Part shown: in pieces, positions 26,309-35,625 of the stretch
Position numbering within the stretch: the first letter of the stretch is position 1
Layout: the number at the start of each line of letters is the position of its first letter
Source of the DNA: Rossellomorea sp. BNER
Lineage (GTDB): Bacteria; Bacillota; Bacilli; Bacillales; Bacillaceae_B
NCBI GenBank assembly: GCA_024213275.1
Contig: JANAVG010000007.1
Span: forward strand, 186,001-250,000
DNA: 64,000 nucleotides
Direction of reading: 5' to 3'
Notes under the pieces: generated by a model
What the model was told of the DNA's origin: nothing
The model's database searches: none
The model's input: the letters and a program-made list of their open reading frames with translations, nothing else
Program-made: the position numbers and the translations under genes

Positions 26309-27745
26309 ATGCGATATGGTTCAATTATTAATGGTCAGGAAAGAAATGAAAATCATCGTGATTCACTAGAGGTCCATAACCCGTTTAATCAAGAAAAAGT
26401 TGGGGAGATTGCCCTCGCAACACGAGATGATCTTGAAGATGCAGTAAATAATAGTTTTGATACATTTCACTCAACAATGAAAGTTATGCCGGCTCATCAA
26501 CGTTCAGACATATTGAGAGAGGCAGCTGATTTATTAGAAGGAAAAGTAGAAGAATTTGCGCAAACCATCGTTAAGGAAGCCGGAAAACCAATTAAATTCA
26601 GCCGGTCAGAAATAGATCGTTCCATCCAGGTTCTTCGGTTTTCCTCTGAACTAGCAAAGAATATTACCGGTGAAGTGATTCCAATGGATGCTGCTATAGG
26701 CGGAGAAAACCGAATGGGACTTGTAACACGAAAGCCGTTAGGTGTTGTAGGGGCCATCACCCCTTTCAACTTCCCGCTGAATTTATCATTGCATAAAATC
26801 GCACCAGCCATTGCAGCAGGGAATACAATTGTTTTTAAACCTGCAGAAAACACGCCTATCTCCGCGTACTTATTAGTGAAATTATTTCAAGAAGCGGGTC
26901 TTCCAAATGGTGTATTAAACTTGTTGATGGGAACTGGAGAAGTAGGAGAACCACTTGTCACACATAAAAAAGTCCATAAAATTACGTTTACTGGAAGTCT
27001 ACCCGTTGGGAGAAAAATCCGTGAGTCAGCTGGGTTTAAAAAAGTAACATTAGAACTGGGTTCAAATTCACCAAACATCTTATTTGATGATGCAGATATC
27101 GAAAATGCGGTGAAAGATTTAGTGAAAGGTGCTTTTGCCTTTTCAGGACAGGTATGTATCTCAGCACAAAGAATTTATGTTCAAAAAAACATTTATGAAA
27201 CATTCCTTCATAACTATATCGAACAAACTAAAGCATTAACGATTGGCGACCCTGAGAAAGAAGAAACAGATATCGGGCCAATGATTAGTGAAGATGAAGC
27301 AAAACGTGCAAAACAATGGATAGATGACGCTGTCGAGAAAGGTGCCAAAATTGAAATAGGCGGCGAACGAAATGGAACAGTGCTTACCCCTACCATCATG
27401 ACAAATGTCGACCATAATATGAAAATTATTGCGGAAGAAGTTTTTGCACCAATCGTTTCTGTTATACCATTTGAAACGGAAGATGAAGTGATTCACTATT
27501 CTAATGACTCCATTTACGGACTACAAGCTGGTGTATTCACAAAAGATATCGACCGCGCAATGCGGGTTGCGGACCAACTAGAAATGGGTGGAGTATGGAT
27601 CAACGAAATCTCCACATACCGTCAAGATAACCATCCATATGGTGGTGTCAAACAAAGTGGTATTGGTAAAGAAGGTGTTAAGTACGCCATTGAAGATATG
27701 ACCGAAATGAAATTTATCGGAGTTAAATTGAATCCAAAGAATTAA
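26309..27745 (+). CDS. NAD(P)-dependent aldehyde dehydrogenase
   Basis: A protein of 478 residues, full ALDH superfamily length. PFNFPLN (Asn154), the cofactor segment TGSLPVGRKI (228-237), the general base Glu249 in LELGSNSPNI and catalytic Cys283 in GQVCISAQ are all present. The Lys176 in VFKPAENTP suits NAD(P) binding. It resembles lactaldehyde/glyceraldehyde-type dehydrogenases, but the aldehyde is not known. AGGAGGG precedes the ATG, 16 bp after the TPP enzyme, so the two form one operon ended by the hairpin at 27864. Confidence 0.92.
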   Translation: MRYGSIINGQERNENHRDSLEVHNPFNQEKVGEIALATRDDLEDAVNNSFDTFHSTMKVMPAHQRSDILREAADLLEGKVEEFAQTIVKEAGKPIKFSRSEIDRSIQVLRFSSELAKNITGEVIPMDAAIGGENRMGLVTRKPLGVVGAITPFNFPLNLSLHKIAPAIAAGNTIVFKPAENTPISAYLLVKLFQEAGLPNGVLNLLMGTGEVGEPLVTHKKVHKITFTGSLPVGRKIRESAGFKKVTLELGSNSPNILFDDADIENAVKDLVKGAFAFSGQVCISAQRIYVQKNIYETFLHNYIEQTKALTIGDPEKEETDIGPMISEDEAKRAKQWIDDAVEKGAKIEIGGERNGTVLTPTIMTNVDHNMKIIAEEVFAPIVSVIPFETEDEVIHYSNDSIYGLQAGVFTKDIDRAMRVADQLEMGGVWINEISTYRQDNHPYGGVKQSGIGKEGVKYAIEDMTEMKFIGVKLNPKN

Positions 27746-27863
27746 TGATATGGTTAAAAAATAATAATCCGATTATTACTTTTATTTTTGTAAGGGATAG
27801 CAGTCAAAATTAGATATATCGGTCAATTTAAGTCACTTATCAATCCTTCAAGAAAAGTACAAA

Positions 27864-27917
27864 AAATGGGCTGTCTGAAAAGTAATTTTTCTACTATCAG
27901 ACGGCTCATTTTGTTTT
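27864..27917 (+). terminator. Terminator of the TPP enzyme-ALDH operon
   Basis: 15-bp stem AAATGGGCTGTCTGA / TCAGACGGCTCATTT (two G-T pairs), followed by TGTTTTTAG. The arm word GGGCTGTC also starts the 120-bp palindromic elements. Confidence 0.75.
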
Positions 27918-28140
27918 TAGAAATATTGGTAGATAACGTTACTATTTTCAAAATTCCGCACTCGGACATCCCCATATTGCTACTAATCCAAAAACCTTGA
28001 TTAATAAATTGTTATTCTGACTAACTTTTGATTTATTCTTTGTTTTCCCCCTAGAATTTAGACAATCATTCCGTTCACTCTTTGGATAAGAAGAATCATT
28101 ATTTTCCTTAACTTAAATGTGGAATTGCACAACTTTTTGG

Positions 28141-28232
28141 TTTTATGCATGCAAATGCCTAGGTAATGCACGAGAATCTAATTTTTATGCACCAAGACTC
28201 AGAGTAAATGCACGAGATTTCAAATTCATGCA
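28141..28232. repeat. Degenerate 42-bp tandem repeat
   Basis: The words TTTTATGCA and AATGCACGAGA recur at 42-bp spacing (28143/28185 and 28165/28207), and ATGCAC again at 28228. About two copies, diverged between the blocks. No gene is visible here. Confidence 0.5.
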
Positions 28233-28300
28233 CATGGTAATAGGTAGGAGATTAAAAAAGGAATCCAAACTAATAATTCTGAAATTACTAATTAAAGCAA

Positions 28301-28416
28301 AGAGCTGTTCCTAATCCAGGTGTCAGGAACCACAATTTTCAATATATAGAAGAAATCTAGAAACATCTTTTATATAGTGACGATCATAGTGGTTCCGGCA
28401 CCCTTTTGGACAGCCA
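28301..28416. repeat. About 120-bp imperfect palindromic element, copy 3
   Basis: Outer arms AGAGCTGTTCCTAATCC and TTTTGGACAGCC are more diverged. Inner GTCAGGAACCACAA, TCAATATATAGAAGAAA and GTGACGATCATAGTGGTTCCGG match copies 1 and 2. It lies between the ALDH operon and a convergent small gene. Confidence 0.8.
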
Positions 28417-28446
28417 TTTTTGTAGACTGGTTAATAGACATGTTTA

Positions 28447-28619
28447 TTATTGAAATCCTCCCGTATCTTTATTATCTCCCATCATATAGTTGGAACCATC
28501 CCCTGGCTTTGCGTTGGATTGATTGGTTTTTGAAGGTTATCTTTATGTTTCTTTCGCCGCCAATCGATTAGTAAGGCAAACGCTAAAATTCCAAGAATAT
28601 ATACAAAAAACCATACCAT
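28447..28619 (-). pseudogene. Small membrane peptide gene with a one-base frameshift
   Basis: The ATG at 28619, after AAAGGGGTGA, reads MVWFFVYILGILAFALLIDWRRKK, one membrane helix plus a basic stretch. In this frame it ends at 28482 with an unlikely tail. If one A is added to the five-A run at 28527-28531, the frame continues as KTNQSNAKPGDGSNYMMGDNKDTGGFQ to a stop at 28447, a much more protein-like end (about 56 residues). So it is a frameshifted gene, a slippage site or a sequence error. No known function. Confidence 0.55.
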
Positions 28620-29082
28620 CAAATTCACCCCTTTACTTAATTATATGTCGTCAAAATTTAGGGTTGAAATTAACCTGCCAGCAAAATAAATTCCTTTCGC
28701 CTCGATATTGATCCCCAACATTCTTTTTAAAGATACATTTAAGTGAATCTTAACCAAATTTTCAACTTAACTGTTGGGAAAATATCAGATCTCTAAATAG
28801 AATTAAACAAGAAAATCCGACGAATTCAGGAAAACTTTCCAGGATTATTTAATCAATGACAAAATGGTTCATTTTCTACTCTATAACATCCAGATTCTTC
28901 AAAAAAAGGTATATATCGCAAGGAAAATTAATTTGCTAGAATGCAAGTAAGCGCTTACTTCCCATTTGAAGAAGCACAAACTAGCGGAGGTGATTTCTGT
29001 TAAATAATACTACCCTTTTTGCTTTGTTTTTGAAGAATAGTAGATTTAGTAATAGCTAAAACAAAAGTCGGAGGAATCTAAA
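28620..29082. other. Upstream region of the subtilase gene
   Basis: AT-rich leader of about 460 bp with no gene. It holds the palindrome at 28945-28960 and probably the subtilase promoter; no clear -35/-10 pair stands out. Confidence 0.35.
28945..28960. promoter_or_regulatory. cre-like palindrome upstream of the subtilase
   Basis: AAGTAAGCGCTTACTT is a perfect 16-bp palindrome with the central CG of a catabolite-responsive element. It differs from the cre consensus at the outer TG/CA positions, so CcpA binding is only possible. It lies 123 bp before the start codon. Confidence 0.4.
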
Positions 29083-30291
29083 ATGAAATTCAAAAAAATT
29101 GCTGCTTTGTCACTCGCTGCTTCACTTGCCCTTTTTCCAACCTTCGGAAATGATGCGTCCGCTCAAGATCAACTCAAGAAACCCACAAAAGAAACCACAG
29201 TCAATACAAGCATTGCAAAAGGTAAGTATGTTAAAGGAGAAGTAATTGTAAAATTCAAAGATTCAATTGGAACCGCTGAGAAAGGAAAATCTCTTAAAAG
29301 CATTGGAGCTACAAAGGTTCCAGACAAAAATGGAGTCAAATCAGAATTTGATGTTCTGAAAGTAGGAAATGTGGAAGCGGTTGTAAAAGCATTGGAGAAA
29401 AACCCAAATGTAGAATATGCTGAGCCTAATTATATTTTCAATGTAAATTGGACACCAAATGATTATTATTACCAAGGATATCAATATGGTCCACAAAATA
29501 CTTATACTGAATATGCATGGGATTATACTAGGGGAACGAGCAGCCAGGAGATTGCCATCCTCGATACCGGTGTAGATTATAATCACCCTGATTTAGATGG
29601 GAAAACGATCAGAGGCTACGACTTCGTGGACAATGATTACTATCCAATGGATGAAAATTCTCATGGTACACATGTTGCTGGTACAGCTGCTGCCGAAACA
29701 AATAATGGAACAGGTGTAGCGGGTATGGCACCAAATACAAAGATTCTTGCTGTCCGCGTTCTGGACGCTAACGGCAGCGGTTCACTTGCAGATATCGCAG
29801 ATGGTATCAGATATGCAGCTGATGAAGGTGCTGAGGTTATTAACCTATCATTAGGATGTAACTGTGATACTTCTACTCTTGAAAATGCGGTGAATTATGC
29901 TTGGAATCAAGGTTCAGTCATTATCGCAGCTGCAGGAAATGATGGTGTCTCTACAACATTTGAACCTGCTTCATATGCCAATGTCATTGCAGTAGGTGCT
30001 GTTGATTCAAATGATCGTAAAGCTTCCTTCTCAAACTATGGCACATGGGTAGACGTGACAGCCCCAGGTGTGCAAATCGCTTCAACTATACCAAATAATG
30101 GTTACTCTTATATGTCTGGAACTTCAATGGCTTCCCCACATGTCGCTGGGTTGGCAGGATTACTAGCGAGTCAAGGTAGAAGTAATGACGAGATTCGCCA
30201 AGCCATCGAACAAACAGCGGATGCCATCAGTGGTACGGGTTACTATTTTGAACACGGAAGAATTAACTCCTATAATGCTGTAAGATATTAA
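29083..30291 (+). CDS. Secreted subtilisin-like serine protease (S8, thermitase type)
   Basis: A protein of 402 residues. The signal peptide is 1-27 (ends DASA); the propeptide of about 28-122 (YVKGEVIVKFKD, NPNVEYAEPNYIFN) has the inhibitor-I9/fervidolysin fold. The catalytic triad is Asp161 (ILDTGVD), His194 (SHGTHVAG) and Ser348 (GTSMASPH), with Asn286 (AAAGNDG) as the oxyanion residue. The mature protein of about 280 residues has no extra C-terminal domain. CNCD at 259-262 is a closely spaced cysteine pair, unusual for Bacillus subtilisins. GGAGG precedes the ATG. An extracellular scavenging protease; single gene with its own terminator. Confidence 0.95.
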   Translation: MKFKKIAALSLAASLALFPTFGNDASAQDQLKKPTKETTVNTSIAKGKYVKGEVIVKFKDSIGTAEKGKSLKSIGATKVPDKNGVKSEFDVLKVGNVEAVVKALEKNPNVEYAEPNYIFNVNWTPNDYYYQGYQYGPQNTYTEYAWDYTRGTSSQEIAILDTGVDYNHPDLDGKTIRGYDFVDNDYYPMDENSHGTHVAGTAAAETNNGTGVAGMAPNTKILAVRVLDANGSGSLADIADGIRYAADEGAEVINLSLGCNCDTSTLENAVNYAWNQGSVIIAAAGNDGVSTTFEPASYANVIAVGAVDSNDRKASFSNYGTWVDVTAPGVQIASTIPNNGYSYMSGTSMASPHVAGLAGLLASQGRSNDEIRQAIEQTADAISGTGYYFEHGRINSYNAVRY

Positions 30292-30308
30292 TAAATATGT
30301 AGATTATT

Positions 30309-30341
30309 AGAGGGGGTGCCTTTTAAAAGACACCCTCTTTT
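30309..30341 (+). terminator. Terminator of the subtilase gene
   Basis: Stem AGAGGGGGTG / CACCCTCT (with bulged G) around a TTTTAAAA-containing loop, then TTTTAA, 17 bp after the stop codon. Confidence 0.7.
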
Positions 30342-30444
30342 AACTTCTAGCAGCTTGTGAAGAATAGTTTATAATACATGATTTTGAAATGAACAAAGCA
30401 AATCAAAATTCACTTTTTAACAATTGTTACCAGAGAAGCATAAT

Positions 30445-31716
30445 TTAAATATGTGCTACTACTTGCTTACGATCTACCCGTAAGTCTTTTTTAATTTCTC
30501 CATCCTTCGCAACAACCACAATATTGTCACTGTCTTCAAGGGATCTAATATCCTCTAAAGGATTCGTTTTCGTAATAATAAAATCTGCTATTTTACCATT
30601 TTCTATTGTTCCTAAAGTATCTTCCCAACCCATACACTCAGCAGCCACCTTCGTTGAAGAGACAATGGCTTCCATTGGAGACATTCCAATATCACACATC
30701 AATCCTAGTTCACGTAAGTTCGTTCCATGTGGCATTACCCCGGCATCTGTACCCATTGCGATTTTCACTCCAGATTTATAGGCTTTGGAGATGCTTTCAC
30801 GATGAATATCTACCACTTCCCGTGCTTTTTTCACAGCATAATCTGGCATGCTTTCATTTACATTACTTGCTTCTAGTACTGAGACGGGGGCTAATAATGT
30901 TGGGACAAGATAAGTACCTTTCATAAGCATTAGTTCTATGGCTTCATCATCCAAGAAGATCCCATGCTCTATCGAGTGAATGCCCGCTCGGACAGCGTTT
31001 TTAATTCCTTCTGCTCCTTGGGCATGGGCCATTACTTTTATTCCGCGTCGATATGTTGCCTCCTGAACCATAATCGATAACTCTTCTTGGGAAAACTGAG
31101 TAAATTCTGGATGGTCAGTTGGACTCATGACTCCTCCAGTTGCATGCACTTTAATAATGTCAGCACCTGCTCTCAACATTTCTCTCACTTTTTGGCGGAC
31201 TTGTTCAGGTCCATCACAAATACCAGAGGGCATTCCTGGATAACTTTTACTTGTTATATCTAAACCTGAATGCATCCACGAGTCTCCATGCCCACCAGTA
31301 ATGGTTAAAGGATTGATACTGACTTGCATACGTGGTCCAGTAATGAGCCCTTTTTCTACTGCCTCTTTAACACCAAAGTCGGTGAAACCTGCGTCACGTA
31401 CAGAAGTGATACCTGCATTAACGGTACGTTTCATATATTCTATAGCTTGATAAAACTTAAGAGAAAAAGGAGTGATAAGAGTTTCTCTTATATCTTTTAT
31501 TTCCAACATCATATGAACATGGGTATCAAATAATCCTGGAAGAATAAATCCATTTTGGGCATCAATAATTTCTACGTGTTGTTTGGGAACGTTTATATCA
31601 TTCATAGTCCCTGCAGCCACAATAAGGTTATCTTGAATAAGTACTGCAGCATCAGCGACTGTTTCCTTCCCTGTCCCATCAATAAGGGTTCCATTTTTAA
31701 TTAGCTTATATGTCAT
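30445..31716 (-). CDS. Amidohydrolase family protein (imidazolonepropionase/prolidase-like)
   Basis: A protein of 423 residues with the metal-dependent amidohydrolase barrel. FDTHVHMM (about 63-70) is the first HxH, KVHATGG and MAHAQGAEG, then SIEHGIF give the middle ligands, and GTDAGVMPHG the catalytic Asp. A small beta domain surrounds the barrel (N-terminal LIDGTGKETV, C-terminal ADFIITKTNPLEDI). It resembles Xaa-Pro dipeptidase-type amidohydrolases (COG1228). No signal peptide. It follows the membrane protein by 12 bp as last gene of a four-gene operon, so its substrate probably enters through that transporter. Confidence 0.88.
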   Translation of the reverse strand: MTYKLIKNGTLIDGTGKETVADAAVLIQDNLIVAAGTMNDINVPKQHVEIIDAQNGFILPGLFDTHVHMMLEIKDIRETLITPFSLKFYQAIEYMKRTVNAGITSVRDAGFTDFGVKEAVEKGLITGPRMQVSINPLTITGGHGDSWMHSGLDITSKSYPGMPSGICDGPEQVRQKVREMLRAGADIIKVHATGGVMSPTDHPEFTQFSQEELSIMVQEATYRRGIKVMAHAQGAEGIKNAVRAGIHSIEHGIFLDDEAIELMLMKGTYLVPTLLAPVSVLEASNVNESMPDYAVKKAREVVDIHRESISKAYKSGVKIAMGTDAGVMPHGTNLRELGLMCDIGMSPMEAIVSSTKVAAECMGWEDTLGTIENGKIADFIITKTNPLEDIRSLEDSDNIVVVAKDGEIKKDLRVDRKQVVAHI

Positions 31717-31728
31717 TGCTTCGGCCTC

Positions 31729-32919
31729 CTATAGGGTTTTTACTAATATACTAGCGATAATGACAGATCCTACCGTGACGGAAGTAAATCCTCCGATAAG
31801 CATTGGTGGTAATATTTCGTTTAGTATTCGTTCTTCTTCCTCTTTCGTTCTCCCAACACTTCGACTAACTTCTTGAGAAATTAGATAGTCAGCTGGAAAT
31901 CCATACATTGCCGTCAATACTACGGATATTCCTTTATAAGGATCCCATTTAAATAGTTTTGAACCAATGAATCCACCAATCACTAAACCTATAGTCCCTA
32001 CAATAAGAATAGTAGCTACTGCTGGCAGAACACTCACGATACTTGCCCAAGTTATGGACGCCAAGGAACTAATGACGATAAAGACCAAACCTACCATGGC
32101 TATACTAAAGCCATTTGCTCTTTCTAATACCTTATCTGGATAAAATCCAATGTAAGCACCAAGTATCCCTATGACTAAGCCAAAAAGGCTGTAGCTAATG
32201 CCCGTTATATTCTCTAAACCAACTGCGAGAGCACCTCCAATAAATATCAAGAAAAGTAGTATAAAGCTACTTTGCATATACTTTTTTGGGATTAGTACTC
32301 TTTTTTCAGCCACTTCATTTAACATTTCGGATTCTGGTACTTTAGCTTCTGCGACAGCCGCTGCCACATATGTACCTGCATCCATTGAACGTTGAAGATT
32401 AAGGGAATGTTTACGTAGTAAAAGCGACGTTAAGGGCATACCAATGACCCCTTGAAGTGTAAGGACAATGATAGGAATGGCCACTAAGGAAACTAGACCA
32501 GCTTCTTTTAGAGCTTCAGATGTCACTAGGTATGCAATTAATCCTCCTGTTAACGGCCCAGCACCAGCTACAGCCGTTCCATATCCAAAGAATAAAGGAA
32601 CAATTAGAAGGATTAAAATGACAGAAATCGTAATTCCCATTAACGTTATTAGAACAGCTTGATATTGACTTTTCATAACCTTAATCGGAATCAAAGTCCC
32701 CATGTGCACCAGTAGTGCAGGTTGTAATACAGCACCCACCACCGCAAATGTTGATGCTTCAATGATATTTGAGGGCACAATACCTGTTTTAAAAAGGATA
32801 AATATCCCGACCATGACCACAAGAAGCGTCGGGATTTTTGCTCGTGTCGCTATCGACACCACTTCACCTACTGTAATAATAGCTAATACAATCAAGGTTG
32901 CTACTACTGGATCCATCAC
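31729..32919 (-). CDS. Multi-pass membrane transporter, GltS-like organisation (uncertain)
   Basis: A protein of 396 residues with about eleven hydrophobic helices and a central cytoplasmic loop (LLRKHSLNLQRSMDAG to EKRVLIPKKYMQ). AGPLTGGLIAYLVTSEAL in the first half and PAVATILIVGTIGLVIGGFIGSKLF in the second suggest an inverted-repeat secondary transporter such as the sodium:glutamate symporter GltS group. I cannot assign a named family with confidence. Its place between M20 hydrolases and an amidohydrolase suggests uptake of a dipeptide, N-acyl amino acid or similar amide. Confidence 0.65.
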   Translation of the reverse strand: MMDPVVATLIVLAIITVGEVVSIATRAKIPTLLVVMVGIFILFKTGIVPSNIIEASTFAVVGAVLQPALLVHMGTLIPIKVMKSQYQAVLITLMGITISVILILLIVPLFFGYGTAVAGAGPLTGGLIAYLVTSEALKEAGLVSLVAIPIIVLTLQGVIGMPLTSLLLRKHSLNLQRSMDAGTYVAAAVAEAKVPESEMLNEVAEKRVLIPKKYMQSSFILLFLIFIGGALAVGLENITGISYSLFGLVIGILGAYIGFYPDKVLERANGFSIAMVGLVFIVISSLASITWASIVSVLPAVATILIVGTIGLVIGGFIGSKLFKWDPYKGISVVLTAMYGFPADYLISQEVSRSVGRTKEEEERILNEILPPMLIGGFTSVTVGSVIIASILVKTL

Positions 32920-32960
32920 TAACTACCTACCTACCTTCTCTCTAAGGGTTCCTATAAATT

Positions 32961-34151
32961 TTAAGTATTCACATTAAGTTTAAAGGGAGCATTTACAAGG
33001 ATCTTCAACCCATGTTCAAGTGCTTTCTCATCAACTGTAAACCGTGGATGGTGATGAGGATAAACAATCCCTTCTTCTTCATTTCCAGCCGCCACTAGTA
33101 GGAAACACCCAGGTACCTTTTTTGAAAAGGCTGAAAAATCTTCACTTCCCATCATGGCACCCGGTTCTAGTTTAAGGACAAATTCTGAACCTAAAACTTC
33201 TCCTACCATTTCTTCAAGCTTCCCTGTCAGATTTTCATCGTTTACAACGGAATCGTAGCCAAATTCATAATCAAAGTTGCAGGTGGCACCGTGTGCTTCG
33301 GTTATTCCTTTAATAATTCTCTCCATTAAATGAGGGATATCTTTTCTCACTTCTTGATCAAAGCTTCGGACTGTTCCATTTAGCTTTACACTTTGAGGGA
33401 TAATATTTTGGGCTGAACCACCGTGTATTTGAGTCACCGAAATCACCACTTTTTCACGAGTAGCAATATTTCTTGATACGATATGTTGGAGATTATTGAC
33501 CACTTGAGCACTAATCGTAACAGGATCGATTGCTGTATTAGGTTGTGAAGAATGCCCACCTTTTCCATTAATCGTAATGTCAAAAACATCACAGTTTGCT
33601 GAGACCGGACCATACCCTATACCAATTTTCCCAGTTTCGAAAGGTGATGCAAGGTGAAGACCAATGACATGATCAACATCCAGTAGTACCCCAGCATTCA
33701 CCATTTCTATTGCTCCACCAGGTGGTACTTCTTCGGCATGTTGAAAAATGAATCGTACTTCTCCATTTATTTGTTCTTTTAATTGTGAAAGAACTTTTGC
33801 TGCACCTAAGAGCATAGCTGTATGGCCGTCATGACCACATGCATGCATGACACCTGGATTTGTGGATACAAAACTGAAATCATTTTCTTCTTTAATTGGA
33901 AGTGCGTCCATATCGGCACGCATAGCAAGTACACTTCCTGGTTTTTCACCGACTAAGCGAGCAACTACGCTTGTTCTCGTTGGTCTTGATACATTTAAAT
34001 TCCCAAAACTTTCAAGGGTTTCATAGACAAATTGAGATGTTTTTTCTTCCTGAAACGATAATTCAGGGTTTTGATGGAGATATCTTCTCCATTGAATGAC
34101 TGTACCTTTGACTGCTTCAACTAGTTCTTCGTTCTTTATTGTTTCAATCAT
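32961..34151 (-). CDS. M20-family metallopeptidase/amidohydrolase (copy 2)
   Basis: A protein of 396 residues. MHACGHDGHTAMLLGAAK (about 98-115) and FQHAEEVPPGGA give the two-metal site of M20D amidohydrolases, with the lid domain at about 185-300 (GKGGHSSQP) and a late ligand in MMGSEDFSAF and HHPRF. Related enzymes remove acyl groups from amino acids or cleave aminobenzoyl-glutamate or hippurate. No signal peptide. It is a close paralogue of the next gene upstream (same FQHAEE, RPTRTSVVA and LPIKEE/LPIQEE segments), lying 30 bp after it. Confidence 0.92.
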   Translation of the reverse strand: MIETIKNEELVEAVKGTVIQWRRYLHQNPELSFQEEKTSQFVYETLESFGNLNVSRPTRTSVVARLVGEKPGSVLAMRADMDALPIKEENDFSFVSTNPGVMHACGHDGHTAMLLGAAKVLSQLKEQINGEVRFIFQHAEEVPPGGAIEMVNAGVLLDVDHVIGLHLASPFETGKIGIGYGPVSANCDVFDITINGKGGHSSQPNTAIDPVTISAQVVNNLQHIVSRNIATREKVVISVTQIHGGSAQNIIPQSVKLNGTVRSFDQEVRKDIPHLMERIIKGITEAHGATCNFDYEFGYDSVVNDENLTGKLEEMVGEVLGSEFVLKLEPGAMMGSEDFSAFSKKVPGCFLLVAAGNEEEGIVYPHHHPRFTVDEKALEHGLKILVNAPFKLNVNT

Positions 34152-34181
34152 TAACTTTTGCTCCTTCCTTTAACTAAGGAT

Positions 34182-35381
34182 TTATCTCATCCATTCTTTT
34201 TGGTTACTTAGAATTTTTTTCGGAAGATTTACTAAAATACGGATTCCATCCACTAAAGCCTCTTCATCGATATCAAATCTTGGATGATGATGCGGATAAA
34301 TAATACCCTCTTCCTCATTTCGTGCCCCTACAGGAACAAAGCATCCCGGTACTTTAGTCAAGTATGCTGAAAAATCTTCTCCGCCCATCATTCCTTCTCC
34401 GTGTTCTACATATTCACTACCAAACTCTTCAACAATTAATTCTTCCACTACTTTCGTAAGCTCTAAATCATTAATGACAGAATCATACCCATATTGATAG
34501 TGAAATTCATAAGACCCACCATGTGCATCGGTTACACCTTTTACGATTCGTTCAATTAAGGAAACGGCTTGTTTTCTTACAATAGGGCTGAATGATCTTA
34601 CTGAGCCACCTATTTGAACGGTTTCGGGGATGACATTTTTAGCCATACCTGCTTGTAAAGTGGTCGTCGAGATGACCAGTTTTTCTGAAGGATCTAAACT
34701 TCTAGAAACAATCTGTTGGAGATTATTAATAATCTGAGCACTCATGGCAATCGGATCTATAGAATTCTCAGGTTGAGAAGAGTGACCACCTTTGCCTATT
34801 ATTTTTAAATCAAACGTATCTGAATTAGAGGTCAGTGGCCCATAAACAATGCCGATTTTTCCTTTTGGCAGTGTCGTCATAAGGTGTAAACCGACGATAT
34901 AATCCACATCGTCCACTACACCTTTTTTCACTAATTCTTGTGCTCCTCCTGGTGGTAATTCTTCGGCGTGTTGAAAAATAAATCTAATTTCTCCATTGAT
35001 TTCGTCTTTCTTTTGGCTCAGGATTTTTGCCGCACCAAGAAGCATGGCAGTATGTCCATCATGTCCGCAAGCATGCATATTCCCTTCATTTTCTGATGCA
35101 AACTCGAGATTCGTTTCTTCCTGAATGGGAAGAGCATCCATATCTGCCCGTAATCCCAAAACTTTTCCAGGCTTTTCACCAATGAGACTTGCAACAACAC
35201 TTGTTCTAGTCGGACGTGTAACCTCCAGTCCACCAAATGACACAAGCTCATCGTAAACAAATTGTGAGGTTTTTTCTTCTTTAAAAGACAATTCAGGATT
35301 TCTATGAAAATATCTTCTCCATTCTTTTACTTTGTCTTGAACCTCTTTCATTAATTGATCTTCAATACTAGTGTTTTGCAT
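34182..35381 (-). CDS. M20-family metallopeptidase/amidohydrolase (copy 1)
   Basis: A protein of 399 residues with the same M20D layout as its neighbour: MHACGHDGHTAMLLGAAK, FQHAEELPPGGA, GKGGHSSQP, GMMGGEDFSAY and YPHHHPRFD. First gene of the operon, opposite the LysR gene. The two copies look like a tandem duplication that has diverged over most of the lid domain, which would let them take related acyl-amino acids. AAGGAGG stands before the ATG at 35381. Confidence 0.92.
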   Translation of the reverse strand: MQNTSIEDQLMKEVQDKVKEWRRYFHRNPELSFKEEKTSQFVYDELVSFGGLEVTRPTRTSVVASLIGEKPGKVLGLRADMDALPIQEETNLEFASENEGNMHACGHDGHTAMLLGAAKILSQKKDEINGEIRFIFQHAEELPPGGAQELVKKGVVDDVDYIVGLHLMTTLPKGKIGIVYGPLTSNSDTFDLKIIGKGGHSSQPENSIDPIAMSAQIINNLQQIVSRSLDPSEKLVISTTTLQAGMAKNVIPETVQIGGSVRSFSPIVRKQAVSLIERIVKGVTDAHGGSYEFHYQYGYDSVINDLELTKVVEELIVEEFGSEYVEHGEGMMGGEDFSAYLTKVPGCFVPVGARNEEEGIIYPHHHPRFDIDEEALVDGIRILVNLPKKILSNQKEWMR

Positions 35382-35625
35382 ATTCGATCCCTCCTTGACG
35401 TTTTGAATTATTTAACTTTTCAGATAATTAAACACAAAATAATCATAGCACTGCCTTTTTACAAAATAGTAATAAATATTTTTTATACCCTAGTAAACCC
35501 TGATGTAATGGGAATCAAATAGGATATAAATACTTTCTATATGGTAATAGGGGTGATGATATGTTATTGAGTGCCCTCTTAACTTAATGTAATATAGAGG
35601 AATCTTGCAAAAGGATGTGTTTTAT

